Positions 15,844 to 24,312 of a stretch of DNA of 37,825 nucleotides are shown here, one piece after another. Both the position numbers and the translations under genes were made by a program. Source of the stretch: an alpha proteobacterium SCGC AAA240-E13. Lineage in GTDB: Bacteria; Pseudomonadota; Alphaproteobacteria; Pelagibacterales; Pelagibacteraceae. Below the pieces are notes generated by a model, which worked only from the letters and a program-made list of their open reading frames with translations, had not been told where the DNA came from and made no database searches. The stretch covers positions 1 to 37,825 of the forward strand of contig AZHR01000014.1 in assembly GCA_000504625.1 (NCBI GenBank). The letters run 5' to 3'. The first letter of the stretch is position 1. The number at the start of each line of letters is the position of its first letter.

Positions 15844-17496
15844 ATGCAAAAAATAAAAAGTATAAGCGAATACTTTTTTTCAATTTACAAAATTTTACTG
15901 CATAAAATAAAAATAACCTATTTTAAATCGAATTATTATAATAAAAAAATATCAAATAATTTACCTTCCAAATTTTTTTACAAACCAAGATTAAATATTA
16001 TTAATTCATTAACATCATTTAATAAAAAAAAAATTAAGATTGAAAGTTTTTCACTAAATTCACTCTGGAAATTAACTTCTAAAAACAAGTTTGAATTTCA
16101 AAATTTACATAATTTTCTATGGCTTATATATCTTGATATAAAAACAAACAAAAGTTCAACACAAACTATTATTGAAAATTGGATTGACAACAATCATAAT
16201 TTTAATGAAGAAACATGGAAATTAGATATAATAAGTAAAAGACTAATTGCTTGGATTTCAAATTCTAATTTAACTATAGATGAGTCTATTCCAAAGTATA
16301 AAGCAAAGTTTATTTTAAGTATTATAAAACAAACCAATCATTTAGCAAAAAACATTGATGCTCTCGAGGATGATGAAAATAAATTAATTTGTTGTTCATC
16401 GTTAATTTTGGTAGGTCTAACATTTAAAAATCAAAATAATTATTTTAAATTTGGTTTATCAATACTTAAAAAAATTATAAATAATAATTTTGATGATTCG
16501 GGATTTACAAAATCTAGAAATCCCGAAGAGTTAACAACTTGTTTAAAATATTTTATCTTAATAAAAGAATGGATTAAAGAGTCACAAAATCAAGTACCTG
16601 ATTATTTGGAAGAAATAATTTATAATTCTGGAAAATCATACAATTTTTTATCAAAAAATTTAAATAAATTACCTCTATTTAATGGATCTTCAGCAACGGA
16701 AAACGAAGAATTTAATAAATATTTAAATTATTTTAATTATAATTTTAATGATAACTCAAAAGAAAAATATGGATATGTTATATTAAAAGATAAAAAAATT
16801 ATTTTTATAATGGATATTGGGAATACTCCAGATTTTAAATATTCAAAAAAATATCAATCCGGATGCCTATCATTTGAAATAACTTCTAATGATGAAAAAT
16901 TAATTTGCAATATAGGTTTTGATATAAATAAAAATAATAAAATAAAACTATTAAGTAGATCTACAGCTGCCCATTCAACTTTATATTTAAATAATCACTC
17001 TTCTTGTATTTTTAAAAAAAATTATCCTTTTGAAAACCAGCGAGAAAACCAATTAAGTAAGGGATTAAAAATTTTAAAAAAAAAAATTATTAGTGAAAAA
17101 GATTTTGAAAATATTGTAGCCAGTCATAATGGATATCAAAACAGATATGGTTATGTTCATGAAAGATCAATTAAATTCATGAAAAAAGAGAAAATTTTCT
17201 TAGGTACTGATAACTTAATTAAAGATAAAAATGCAAGTAATGTAAATTATGGAGTTAGATTTCACATTTGTCCAGGAATAAAAATGGTAAAAACTAAAGA
17301 TTCTCAATCAATTTTATTGGGTTTAAAAAATGGTGAAGGATGGAAATTCAGTTGCAACAATCAAGATGTATTAATTGAAAAAAGTATTTATTTAGGAAAT
17401 AAAAATAAAATTGTTGAAAATGAAAATATTTACATTGAGGGCATGACAAATGGAAAAAATAAGACAATTGAATGGAGTTTTGAAAAAATATCTTAA
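15844..17496 (+). CDS. Heparinase II/III-like protein
   Basis: A 550-residue protein with an all-alpha N-terminal half (WKLDIISKRLIAWISNSNLTID resembles the family toroid) and a beta-rich C-terminal half starting near residue 320. LFNGSSATENEE and SRSTAAHSTLYLNNHSS (the R-x-x-x-A-H-S-T-L motif of the heparinase II/III domain) support the call, as does HNGYQNRYGYVHERSIKF. Genes of this kind lie between rpe and purH in many alphaproteobacteria; the true substrate is not established and may be a self-made polysaccharide. No signal peptide is seen. Its stop overlaps the purH ATG by one base. Confidence 0.88.
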   Translation: MQKIKSISEYFFSIYKILLHKIKITYFKSNYYNKKISNNLPSKFFYKPRLNIINSLTSFNKKKIKIESFSLNSLWKLTSKNKFEFQNLHNFLWLIYLDIKTNKSSTQTIIENWIDNNHNFNEETWKLDIISKRLIAWISNSNLTIDESIPKYKAKFILSIIKQTNHLAKNIDALEDDENKLICCSSLILVGLTFKNQNNYFKFGLSILKKIINNNFDDSGFTKSRNPEELTTCLKYFILIKEWIKESQNQVPDYLEEIIYNSGKSYNFLSKNLNKLPLFNGSSATENEEFNKYLNYFNYNFNDNSKEKYGYVILKDKKIIFIMDIGNTPDFKYSKKYQSGCLSFEITSNDEKLICNIGFDINKNNKIKLLSRSTAAHSTLYLNNHSSCIFKKNYPFENQRENQLSKGLKILKKKIISEKDFENIVASHNGYQNRYGYVHERSIKFMKKEKIFLGTDNLIKDKNASNVNYGVRFHICPGIKMVKTKDSQSILLGLKNGEGWKFSCNNQDVLIEKSIYLGNKNKIVENENIYIEGMTNGKNKTIEWSFEKIS

Positions 17497-19043
17497 TGAA
17501 AAATATAGTTAAAATCAAAAGAGCTCTCATTTCTATTTCTGATAAATCATTTCTAAAGAATATTTTGTCTGTTCTTGCAAAATATAAAATTGAAATTATT
17601 AGTTCGGATAAAACATATAAAGAAATAAGAAAATCTAGTTTCAAAAGTATTAAAATTTCAAATTTTACTGAATCTAATGAAATGCTAGATGGTCGGGTAA
17701 AAACACTTCATCCTTTAATTTATGCTGGAATATTGAATATAAGAAGTAATAAAAAACATAAATTTGAACTTACTAAACACAATATTAAAGAAATAGATTT
17801 AATTATTGTTAATTTCTATCCTTTTGAAAACGCAATCAAAAAAAATAATAATTTTAAAAATATAGTTGAAAATATTGACATTGGCGGCCCTACTTTAGTT
17901 AGAGCAGCAGCTAAGAACTTTAATGATGTTTTAGTAATCACCAATCCTAAACATTATGGACATTTTATTAAAGAAATAAACAATTACAAAGGCTCTACAT
18001 CTTTAAACTTCAGAAAACAAATGGCTATAAATGCGTTTAATGAAATTGCAAATTATGATTCTGTAATTGCCAATTATATTAATGATAAATTTAATGTTAA
18101 TTTTCCAAATAAAAAAACATTTAGCGGAAAATTAATTGAAAATTTAAGATATGGTGAAAATCCACATCAAAATGCTGCAATTTATTCAAATGAGAATGAT
18201 TTAGATATAAAACAATTGCACGGAAAGAAATTAAGTTTTAATAATTATAATGATATTTTTTCCGCTTTATCAATTACAAAATCTTTTAAAAAAAATAGCG
18301 GAATTGCAATTATTAAACATGCAACACCTTGCGGAGTTTCAATAGAAAAGAGCAACTTAAAGTCATTTAATTTAGCTTTTAACTGTGATCCTGTAAGTGC
18401 ATATGGAGGGATAGTATCCTGTAATTTTAAAATTAAAAAAAATTTAGCAAAAAAATTACATCAATCATATTTTGAAGTTATTATTGCTAATAAATTTGCA
18501 AAAGATTCGCTGAAAATTTTAAAAAAGAAGAAAAATTTAAGATTAATAGATTCAAGTAATTTTCACAGCAGAGTCAATTCAAATATTTTATCTTATGGAA
18601 AAACTTTTTTATACCAAAATTCGGATGATGTAATTATTAATAAAAAAAATCTAAAAGTAGTTTCGAAAAAAAAACCTTCTAAACATGAAATGGAAAGTCT
18701 AATTTTTGCATTTAATGTTTGTAAATATGTTAAATCAAATGCAATAGTGTTAGTTAAAGATAAATCAACTATTGGCATAGGTTCAGGTCAACCAAGTAGA
18801 GTTGATAGTTGCAAATTAGCAATAGATAAAGCGAGAAAGTTTCAACCTAAAAATCTTTTAAATTGCATTGCTGCATCTGATGCCTTTTTTCCATTTACTG
18901 ATGGTGTTGAAAGTTTAATTCAAGCGGGCATTAATGCTATTATTCAGCCTCAAGGATCAGTTAAAGATAGAGAAATAACAAAGTTAGCAGATAAAACTGA
19001 AACTGTGTTAGTTTTTTCAAAAACTAGACATTTTAAGCATTAG
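17496..19043 (+). CDS. purH: Bifunctional AICAR transformylase/IMP cyclohydrolase
   Basis: PurH carries out the last two steps of IMP synthesis. The N-terminal MGS-like cyclohydrolase domain shows RALISISDK and LDGRVKTLHPLIYAGIL. The transformylase domain shows ENLRYGENPHQNAA, the catalytic KHATPCGVS, SAYGGIVSC, GSGQPSRVDS, and SDAFFPFTDGVE. The 515 residues are normal. At residues 36-40, where the family usually has S-T-G-G-T, this protein reads SSDKT, a change in the phosphate-binding loop. Its start overlaps the heparinase-like stop (TAATG) and its end overlaps the pterin dehydratase gene by 11 bases. Confidence 0.96.
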   Translation: MKNIVKIKRALISISDKSFLKNILSVLAKYKIEIISSDKTYKEIRKSSFKSIKISNFTESNEMLDGRVKTLHPLIYAGILNIRSNKKHKFELTKHNIKEIDLIIVNFYPFENAIKKNNNFKNIVENIDIGGPTLVRAAAKNFNDVLVITNPKHYGHFIKEINNYKGSTSLNFRKQMAINAFNEIANYDSVIANYINDKFNVNFPNKKTFSGKLIENLRYGENPHQNAAIYSNENDLDIKQLHGKKLSFNNYNDIFSALSITKSFKKNSGIAIIKHATPCGVSIEKSNLKSFNLAFNCDPVSAYGGIVSCNFKIKKNLAKKLHQSYFEVIIANKFAKDSLKILKKKKNLRLIDSSNFHSRVNSNILSYGKTFLYQNSDDVIINKKNLKVVSKKKPSKHEMESLIFAFNVCKYVKSNAIVLVKDKSTIGIGSGQPSRVDSCKLAIDKARKFQPKNLLNCIAASDAFFPFTDGVESLIQAGINAIIQPQGSVKDREITKLADKTETVLVFSKTRHFKH

Positions 19044-19377
19044 GTATTTTGTCAATTTTTGCAGCTAAAATAAAATCATTTTCAGCTAGACCTTTTATTG
19101 CATGAGTATAAATTTTAATTTTAGCATAACCCCAACCAAAACTAATGTCAGGATGATGGCCTTCTTTTTCAGCAATATCACTTACTAAGTTAACAAATTT
19201 TTGACTAAACATGAAATTTTTTAATTTAAAATTTTTTTCTAGGAAATAATTTTTTTGATCATTTGTTTTTACTTGCCAACCATTAACTCTTTTTAAATAT
19301 TTGTGAATTTCAGAATAATCAAAAGCAGGTGTATTTCCTTTGCAAGGAACACATTTTTTTTCAAAAAGTTCGGTCAT
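19033..19377 (-). CDS. Pterin-4a-carbinolamine dehydratase
   Basis: Members recycle 4a-hydroxytetrahydrobiopterin after aromatic amino acid hydroxylases, or act in related pterin metabolism. The 114-residue product has the signature EKEGHHPDISFGWGYAKI followed by YTHAIKGLAENDFILAAKID, with the active-site histidine pair. The start MTELFEKKCVPCKG at 19377 is chosen because this opening is typical and the longer frame upstream adds 30 residues of non-family sequence. N-terminal C-x-x-C (CVPC) is common in bacterial members. It is convergent with purH and lies 31 bases downstream of the glycosyltransferase gene. Confidence 0.92.
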   Translation of the reverse strand: MTELFEKKCVPCKGNTPAFDYSEIHKYLKRVNGWQVKTNDQKNYFLEKNFKLKNFMFSQKFVNLVSDIAEKEGHHPDISFGWGYAKIKIYTHAIKGLAENDFILAAKIDKIPNA

Positions 19378-19408
19378 ATTTATTTGGGGTATTATACTAC
19401 AAAATTTA

Positions 19409-20272
19409 TTAAAATATAAAATACCTAAAAGTGGAGGCCGGAAAATCACCTCCTTTATTTTCGCCATTTATAAGGTATGGTAAGACATATAATTTTCCTC
19501 CAGAATCTTTTATACCAAAATTAAATTGAACGTGTTCACAAACTTGCAATTTTATAACTTGATTATTATTATTTATTATCTTGGTTTTTGAACCAACATA
19601 AGATTTTTTATTTTTTAAAATATAATTTATTTTGTATATACCAAATCCTCCAAAAGCAGAATCTACTTCTAAAGGTAAATCGTTTTCTTTAAGGCTAAAT
19701 TTCCTTTTCTTTAAAGTATTTTCATAAGCTATTTCGTCCGAAACTTTATTTTTTATAGAATAATCCAAAACTTCTTCCCATACATCTCCTGGACAAATAG
19801 TTTTGTGTCTTAACGTCCACATATCGTAATAAGTACCTCTTTGATTTGCAAATACTCCCGCAATATTTTCATCTGAATTTAAAAACTTAATTGATTTCAA
19901 TAGATTTTTTCTTTCAATTTCAAATATACTAGCATCATCAAAATCCATAACTATTAAATAGTCATATTTGCTTAAATAATTTGAGTTTTTAATAATCTTT
20001 AAATAAGTATTTCTCGCAGTCTCTAGTCTTAATCCTCTTTTTGAAATTTTTTTCAAACCATCTATACTTTGAGAAGAATAATTTTTATTTTCGTACCATT
20101 TTTGCAAAATCTTTTTTGTGTTGTCGGTCGAGTCATTTTCTATAAATATAAAGTGACTTTTTAGAAAATAAGAAGAATATTTTTCAATATTATTTAGCAC
20201 TTTTGGAAGCCAACGCTCGCAATTTCTGACACATCCTGCAAAAATTGCAGTACTTAATAAAGTATTTTGCAT
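19409..20272 (-). CDS. Glycosyltransferase, GT69/CAP59-like
   Basis: The 287 residues carry a GT-A-type pattern: AGCVRNCERWLPKVL, HFIFIENDSTDNTKKIL, RGLRLETARNTYL, and YDYLIVMDFDDASIF (the metal-binding D-x-D). These are followed by FANQRGTYYDMWTLRH and AFGGFGIYKINYIL and then CEHVQFN. This order is like that of GT69 (cryptococcal CAP59-like alpha-mannosyltransferases) and similar bacterial proteins. Donor and acceptor cannot be told. It is the last gene of the minus-strand glycan operon and starts one base from the neuD stop, so it probably adds a sugar to the same surface glycan. Confidence 0.68.
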   Translation of the reverse strand: MQNTLLSTAIFAGCVRNCERWLPKVLNNIEKYSSYFLKSHFIFIENDSTDNTKKILQKWYENKNYSSQSIDGLKKISKRGLRLETARNTYLKIIKNSNYLSKYDYLIVMDFDDASIFEIERKNLLKSIKFLNSDENIAGVFANQRGTYYDMWTLRHKTICPGDVWEEVLDYSIKNKVSDEIAYENTLKKRKFSLKENDLPLEVDSAFGGFGIYKINYILKNKKSYVGSKTKIINNNNQVIKLQVCEHVQFNFGIKDSGGKLYVLPYLINGENKGGDFPASTFRYFIF

Positions 20273-20273
20273 A

Positions 20274-20906
20274 CTAAATAATAATTGTTCTTTTTTTTAG
20301 ATCTTTGGATATTTTTTTTCCCATATTAATAAAAGAATTTTCGCCAATATTTACAAATTGTTTGATAATTGAACCACTTCCAATAAAAGAATTTTCACCA
20401 ACATTAACCGAACTATTAATAATTGATGATGTAGAAATATGACAGTGATCACCAATTATACTATCGTGTTCTATTAAGGATTTAGTATTTATCAAACAAT
20501 TTATTCCAATTTTTACATTCGAATTTATTACTGCATTATGCATGATTATTGAGCCATCATTAATAGTTGAATGTTTTGATACATATGATTTTTTAGAAAT
20601 AATTTTAGGAAATTTAAATCCAATTTTCTTTAATTTTAAAAATATTTTTTTTCTCTGTTCTAAATTCTTTATAAGACCTATTGCAATATGAGCATATCGC
20701 ACATGATGCTTAAAAAATATTTCTTCAAGGTCTTTATCATCTCCAATGACTTTATACTGAAAAATATTTTTAATTTTTTTATAATTTTTATCAATTAACC
20801 CAAAAATCTTAAATTTAGAGGTATTTTCAATTACATCTATACATGATCTAGCATGACCACCAGCACCAACTAAAATTATTTTTGTTAAAGTTTTTGATTT
20901 TTTCAT
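20274..20906 (-). CDS. neuD: NeuD/PglD-family sugar O- or N-acyltransferase
   Basis: The 210 residues have an N-terminal Rossmann-like part (KIILVGAGGHARSCIDVI) and a C-terminal left-handed beta helix of hexapeptide repeats from about 115 (NAVINSNVKIGINCLIN, INSSVNVGENSFIGSGSII). The catalytic histidine region is SLIEHDSIIGDHCHIS. The family includes sialic acid O-acetyltransferase NeuD and bacillosamine N-acetyltransferase PglD; adjacency to neuB and neuC favours the sialic-type role. The gene lies between the glycosyltransferase gene and neuB with gaps of 1 and 10 bases. Confidence 0.85.
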   Translation of the reverse strand: MKKSKTLTKIILVGAGGHARSCIDVIENTSKFKIFGLIDKNYKKIKNIFQYKVIGDDKDLEEIFFKHHVRYAHIAIGLIKNLEQRKKIFLKLKKIGFKFPKIISKKSYVSKHSTINDGSIIMHNAVINSNVKIGINCLINTKSLIEHDSIIGDHCHISTSSIINSSVNVGENSFIGSGSIIKQFVNIGENSFINMGKKISKDLKKRTIII

Positions 20907-20916
20907 TGAATTATAA

Positions 20917-21993
20917 TTATATTTTTATTTGTTCATCAGGTAAAAATTTTTTTTTTGATTTCTTATTTATTAACTGTTTAATTAAAAAAGGATTTAGACC
21001 AGTACCGGGTCTTTTTGTTGTTAGGTTTTTATATGTAAATTTTTGATTTTTTTTTATTAAAACGTTTGCAACTATACTTTTTCTAGTGGTTTTAATATTT
21101 TTTAATTCGCATTTTTGTAATTTTTTTACACCATCTCCACTCATAATTTCAAACTTTCTTAAATATTTTGTCATTTCCTTAAATTCTTTAGGAGTTAAAG
21201 AAGCTAGATGGTCTGGTCCTTTCATTTTTTTACTTATAGTAAAGTGCTTTTCGATTATCTTTGCACCTTTTGATACCGAAATAAGTGGAGCTAAAAACCC
21301 TAAAGTATGATCAGAATATCCTGTTACAAGTTTAAAATCTTTTATAAAATTATCAATACAATTTAAGTTAGCATAGCTATCTTTTACTGGGTAGTCTGTG
21401 ACAGAATGCAAAAGATAAAGGTTTTTTCTCAACCCTCTATAAATTTTTTTGTTTACTATAAAAATTTTTCCTTTTTTAAATTCATAAACTTTTTTTTTCG
21501 CTATTGTATTAATTGCCTTAATAATATCAATATAATTACACATGCCGGTTGACAATAGTATTTTATATTTTTTGATATTTAATTTTTTTAAAATTAAATA
21601 ATTAGATATTTCGCCTGAAGGAATTTTGATTATTTTTAGTTTTAATTTTTTACTTAAAAAATCTATACTTTCAGGATCAAAGACAGATGAAATAAAATCT
21701 ATTCTATTTTGTTTTGCATATTTTTTTAAAAAAAAATAATCTTTTTCTTTTAATTCTAGTTTTTGTAACATTTTATATTGAGTCTCACGATTTTTAGTAT
21801 TTTGAATTTGATATTGTGTTTTTTTTGCATTTTTCGTAGCTAATTTTGCAGCTTTAAAATTTTGAAACTTAACTGCATCAGCTCCACATTTTTTTGCAAA
21901 TTTTATCAATTTTTTTGCTAAATGTAATTTACCATTATGATTAACTCCTATTTCTGCAATCAAATAAATTTTATTATTATTTATATTTAACAT
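20917..21993 (-). CDS. neuB: N-acetylneuraminate (or related nonulosonate) synthase
   Basis: NeuB condenses phosphoenolpyruvate with ManNAc or a related hexose to give a nine-carbon sialic-type sugar. The TIM-barrel domain opens with YLIAEIGVNHNGKLHLAKK (residues 10-28), then GADAVKFQ, IKIPSGEISNY, LLSTGMCNYIDI, TGYSDHTLG and IIEKHFTI. A C-terminal SAF (antifreeze-like) domain follows from about 300 (RKSIVANVLIKKNQ, LTTKRPGTGL). The 358 residues are a normal length. LegI and PseI share these motifs, so the exact product is open. Its start overlaps the neuC stop by 17 bases. Confidence 0.92.
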   Translation of the reverse strand: MLNINNNKIYLIAEIGVNHNGKLHLAKKLIKFAKKCGADAVKFQNFKAAKLATKNAKKTQYQIQNTKNRETQYKMLQKLELKEKDYFFLKKYAKQNRIDFISSVFDPESIDFLSKKLKLKIIKIPSGEISNYLILKKLNIKKYKILLSTGMCNYIDIIKAINTIAKKKVYEFKKGKIFIVNKKIYRGLRKNLYLLHSVTDYPVKDSYANLNCIDNFIKDFKLVTGYSDHTLGFLAPLISVSKGAKIIEKHFTISKKMKGPDHLASLTPKEFKEMTKYLRKFEIMSGDGVKKLQKCELKNIKTTRKSIVANVLIKKNQKFTYKNLTTKRPGTGLNPFLIKQLINKKSKKKFLPDEQIKI

Positions 21994-23134
21994 TGTAAAA
22001 TTTTTTTATTTTATATTCTTTTTTAAGAATTTTTTTAATTTCAGAGTGAATTCTTTCTGAAGTATTTTTTTTATAATAAATGTTCTCATAAATAATTTTT
22101 TTATTATTAATCAATATTTTATTTAAAATACTTATTATTTTTTTTGGTTTGTTTTCACAACTTGTTATACTTTTTGAAAAAATTCTACCTTCTTGTCTAT
22201 TTCCAATATTAAGAGTGGGAGTTTTTAATGCTGGTGCTTCAAATATTCCACTTGATGAATTACCAATGACTATATCAACATTTTTCAAAAAGCTTAAATA
22301 AATATTGGATCCCATTGATTTAAATAATTTTGAATTATTATTTTGTTTAATAAAATTTTTTACTTTTTTTACGAAATATCTACCTAATAAATCAGTGTTA
22401 TTATAGGTAAAAATATAAAAAAAATTTTTAACATTTGAAATTGAATAAAGAAATTTATTTATTTGATTAACATAATCTTTATTATTTCTTGTTACTGGAT
22501 GAAAAGTAACCAGAGCTAATTTCTTATTTTGAGGAATGTCATATATTTTAAAAAGCTTTTTTTTTTCAATTAATTTTGTTTTAATTAAATTTTCAACATT
22601 TAATGCACCAACATTAAATACTTTTTTGGGATCCTCACCTAATTGTATCACTCTTCTTGCAGAATCAAAATGGGATACGAAATGAAAATTTGAAAGTTTT
22701 GTTATAGCATGTCTTAATCCATCATCGAATGCTCCTAAAGTCAAATCTCCACCACTAATATGAGCAATTGGTATATTTAAAAAAAATGAGGCTACACAGA
22801 AACAAAATACTTCATATCTATCACCGAACAATATAATTATATCTGGTTTTGCTTTGTTAATTAACTCTGAATAGTTTTTTAGTGAATCACCAAAAAAACG
22901 AATTAATCCTTTTTTATTTGTATTTTTTATTTGTATTTTAGATTTATAATTTAATTTAATTTTATCTTTTACTATTTCATTATAAGTATAACCAAAAAAT
23001 TTAGAAAAATGATGACCACCAGCTATTATTTTTGTAATTAGTAATTTATCATTACTAAATTTTTTAATTAATGGTTTTAATGAACAATAATCAGCTCTGC
23101 TACCCGTGAAAAAAAGAACAGTTTTTTTATTCAT
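21977..23134 (-). CDS. neuC: Hydrolysing UDP-N-acetylglucosamine 2-epimerase
   Basis: NeuC releases ManNAc from UDP-GlcNAc with loss of UDP, feeding NeuB; LegG does the same with a modified sugar. The 385-residue GT-B fold shows FFTGSRADYCSLKPLI at the start, FGDRYEVF, HISGGDLTLGAFDDGLRH, and the nucleotide-site motif GNSSSGIFEAPALKTPTLNIGNRQEGR. Together with NeuB it argues for a Neu5Ac or legionaminic-type product instead of pseudaminic acid, whose pathway uses PseG in place of a hydrolysing epimerase. Overlaps are 17 bases with neuB and 4 with the deacetylase gene. Confidence 0.9.
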   Translation of the reverse strand: MNKKTVLFFTGSRADYCSLKPLIKKFSNDKLLITKIIAGGHHFSKFFGYTYNEIVKDKIKLNYKSKIQIKNTNKKGLIRFFGDSLKNYSELINKAKPDIIILFGDRYEVFCFCVASFFLNIPIAHISGGDLTLGAFDDGLRHAITKLSNFHFVSHFDSARRVIQLGEDPKKVFNVGALNVENLIKTKLIEKKKLFKIYDIPQNKKLALVTFHPVTRNNKDYVNQINKFLYSISNVKNFFYIFTYNNTDLLGRYFVKKVKNFIKQNNNSKLFKSMGSNIYLSFLKNVDIVIGNSSSGIFEAPALKTPTLNIGNRQEGRIFSKSITSCENKPKKIISILNKILINNKKIIYENIYYKKNTSERIHSEIKKILKKEYKIKKFYNVKYK

Positions 23135-24099
23135 TTTATCATCATTTTCATAACTTTGGCGTGATCTTGTCGTGCTATTTCATATTTTGAATTATTTACT
23201 CTTTTCATATTTTTATCTAAAGTCATAATTTGTTTAAAACCTATTTCTATACCTAACTTTTTCAAAATTTTAAATGTATCTTCATTATATGAACCACAGG
23301 GATGTGACATAGATACAATATCACTTGGTTGACAATTAAGTATTTTAGAAACGATATTTAGATTATTCATATACTCACTTAATTGTTCATCGAAATTTAA
23401 TTTTTCCATTTGTGTCGGATGTGTATGTGAATGTAAGCCAATCGAATGACCAAGTTCCTTTATTTTAATTAAATTTAAACTATTCATAAACAATAAATCA
23501 TAATATTCTTTTGCATTAAAAGATTTTTGTTCAAATATTTTAGACATTAATTTTTGATATGCTTCTTTACTTAAAATATCATCTCTAACTAATCTAAATT
23601 TAATATCATTTATGGAATAGTGAGGAAATTTTTTTTTAGTTTTCTCAATAGTATTTTTCTTTTCGGCAAAATAATTATCCAAGTTTTTACCATAAATTTC
23701 AAAAAAATTTGCGTAAAATTCATCAACATTTCTAAAATAATTCATTCTAAAATATCTATAAACTTCTAATAAATCAGGATTATCAGTAAAAATTGATGAA
23801 TAAACAAAAAAGAAACTTTTGATGTTTAAATCTTCTAATACCGGTAACGCAATATCATATTGACTACGAATAGAATCATCAAAAGTTAAACATAAATCTT
23901 TATTTGTTAATTTGTTTTCTTTAAATCTTGACAAAAATTCATCTGCATTTAGTACATTCTGTTTACCAATAAATTTAATAAGTTTATAAAAATTATCTTG
24001 TGAAATTGAACCTTGCCCTCTGGTGTGCATTTTATCATCATGAAAATGGTGAAACATAATGCCATGAAAAAAATTATTATTATTATTTGAAAAGTACAT
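23131..24099 (-). CDS. Polysaccharide deacetylase (NodB domain) family protein
   Basis: A 322-residue carbohydrate esterase family 4-like protein. The metal and catalytic motifs are present: LTFDDS at 71-76, HSHTH at 223-227, and SHPCGSYN at 265-272 (the H/R-P-x-G motif). A long insert of about 100 residues separates the first two. There is no signal peptide, so it would act on a cytoplasmic precursor. It is the first gene of the glycan operon; the ATG lies 32 bases after the tRNA-Gly 3' end on the same strand. Related proteins accompany nonulosonate genes in other genomes, but the substrate is unknown. Confidence 0.85.
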   Translation of the reverse strand: MYFSNNNNNFFHGIMFHHFHDDKMHTRGQGSISQDNFYKLIKFIGKQNVLNADEFLSRFKENKLTNKDLCLTFDDSIRSQYDIALPVLEDLNIKSFFFVYSSIFTDNPDLLEVYRYFRMNYFRNVDEFYANFFEIYGKNLDNYFAEKKNTIEKTKKKFPHYSINDIKFRLVRDDILSKEAYQKLMSKIFEQKSFNAKEYYDLLFMNSLNLIKIKELGHSIGLHSHTHPTQMEKLNFDEQLSEYMNNLNIVSKILNCQPSDIVSMSHPCGSYNEDTFKILKKLGIEIGFKQIMTLDKNMKRVNNSKYEIARQDHAKVMKMMIK

Positions 24100-24123
24100 A
24101 ATTTTTTTTTAATAAAAAAAATT
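24100..24123 (-). other. A/T-only inverted repeat between tRNA-Gly and the glycan operon
   Basis: Positions 24100-24123 read AA, nine T, AAT, eight A, TT on the plus strand, so the two halves can pair for about ten A-T pairs. It lies between the tRNA 3' end and the deacetylase ATG. It could be a weak terminator for the tRNA or a simple poly-A/T spacer. No promoter is evident in the 32 bases. Confidence 0.3.
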
Positions 24124-24131
24124 TTCTAAAA

Positions 24132-24206
24132 TGGAGCGGGAGAAGGGAATTGAACCCTCGACCTAAACGTTGGCAACGTTTCGCTCTACCACTGAGCTAC
24201 TCCCGC
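24132..24206 (-). tRNA. tRNA-Gly (anticodon GCC)
   Basis: The minus strand folds into a full cloverleaf of 75 bases: acceptor GCGGGAG/CTCCCGC, D stem GCTC/GAGC, anticodon stem AAACG/CGTTT with loop TTGCCAA, T stem GAGGG/CCCTT with loop TTCAATT, discriminator T and an encoded CCA. Anticodon GCC is at 24174-24172. It stands at the border between the sialic-type operon and the micro-ORF region; its 3' end faces the operon, as expected if the glycan block had entered at this tRNA. I found no second copy of the tRNA 3' end in the window. Confidence 0.97.
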
Positions 24207-24252
24207 ACGTAAATCCTAAACCTTTAGTAAGCATTGCAATTACAATGTTATT

Positions 24253-24312
24253 AAGCAGTTTAGTCATGAAATAATTGAATCATATATTATCTTATATTTC
24301 AAGCAGTTTAGT
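24253..24312. repeat. 12-bp direct repeat flanking 36 bases, next to tRNA-Gly
   Basis: AAGCAGTTTAGT occurs at 24253-24264 and again at 24301-24312. A chance repeat of this length within 60 bases is unlikely though not excluded in AT-rich DNA. It does not match the tRNA 3' end, so it is not an obvious attachment site. Confidence 0.5.

Noticed and set aside
19378..19467. 30-residue N-terminal extension of the pterin dehydratase
   Set aside because: The added part overlaps the end of the glycosyltransferase gene and has no family features; the ATG at 19377 gives a typical start.
24132..24312. Phage or island attachment site at the tRNA-Gly
   Set aside because: No integrase gene and no second copy of the tRNA 3' end were found; the nearby 12-bp direct repeat does not match the tRNA.
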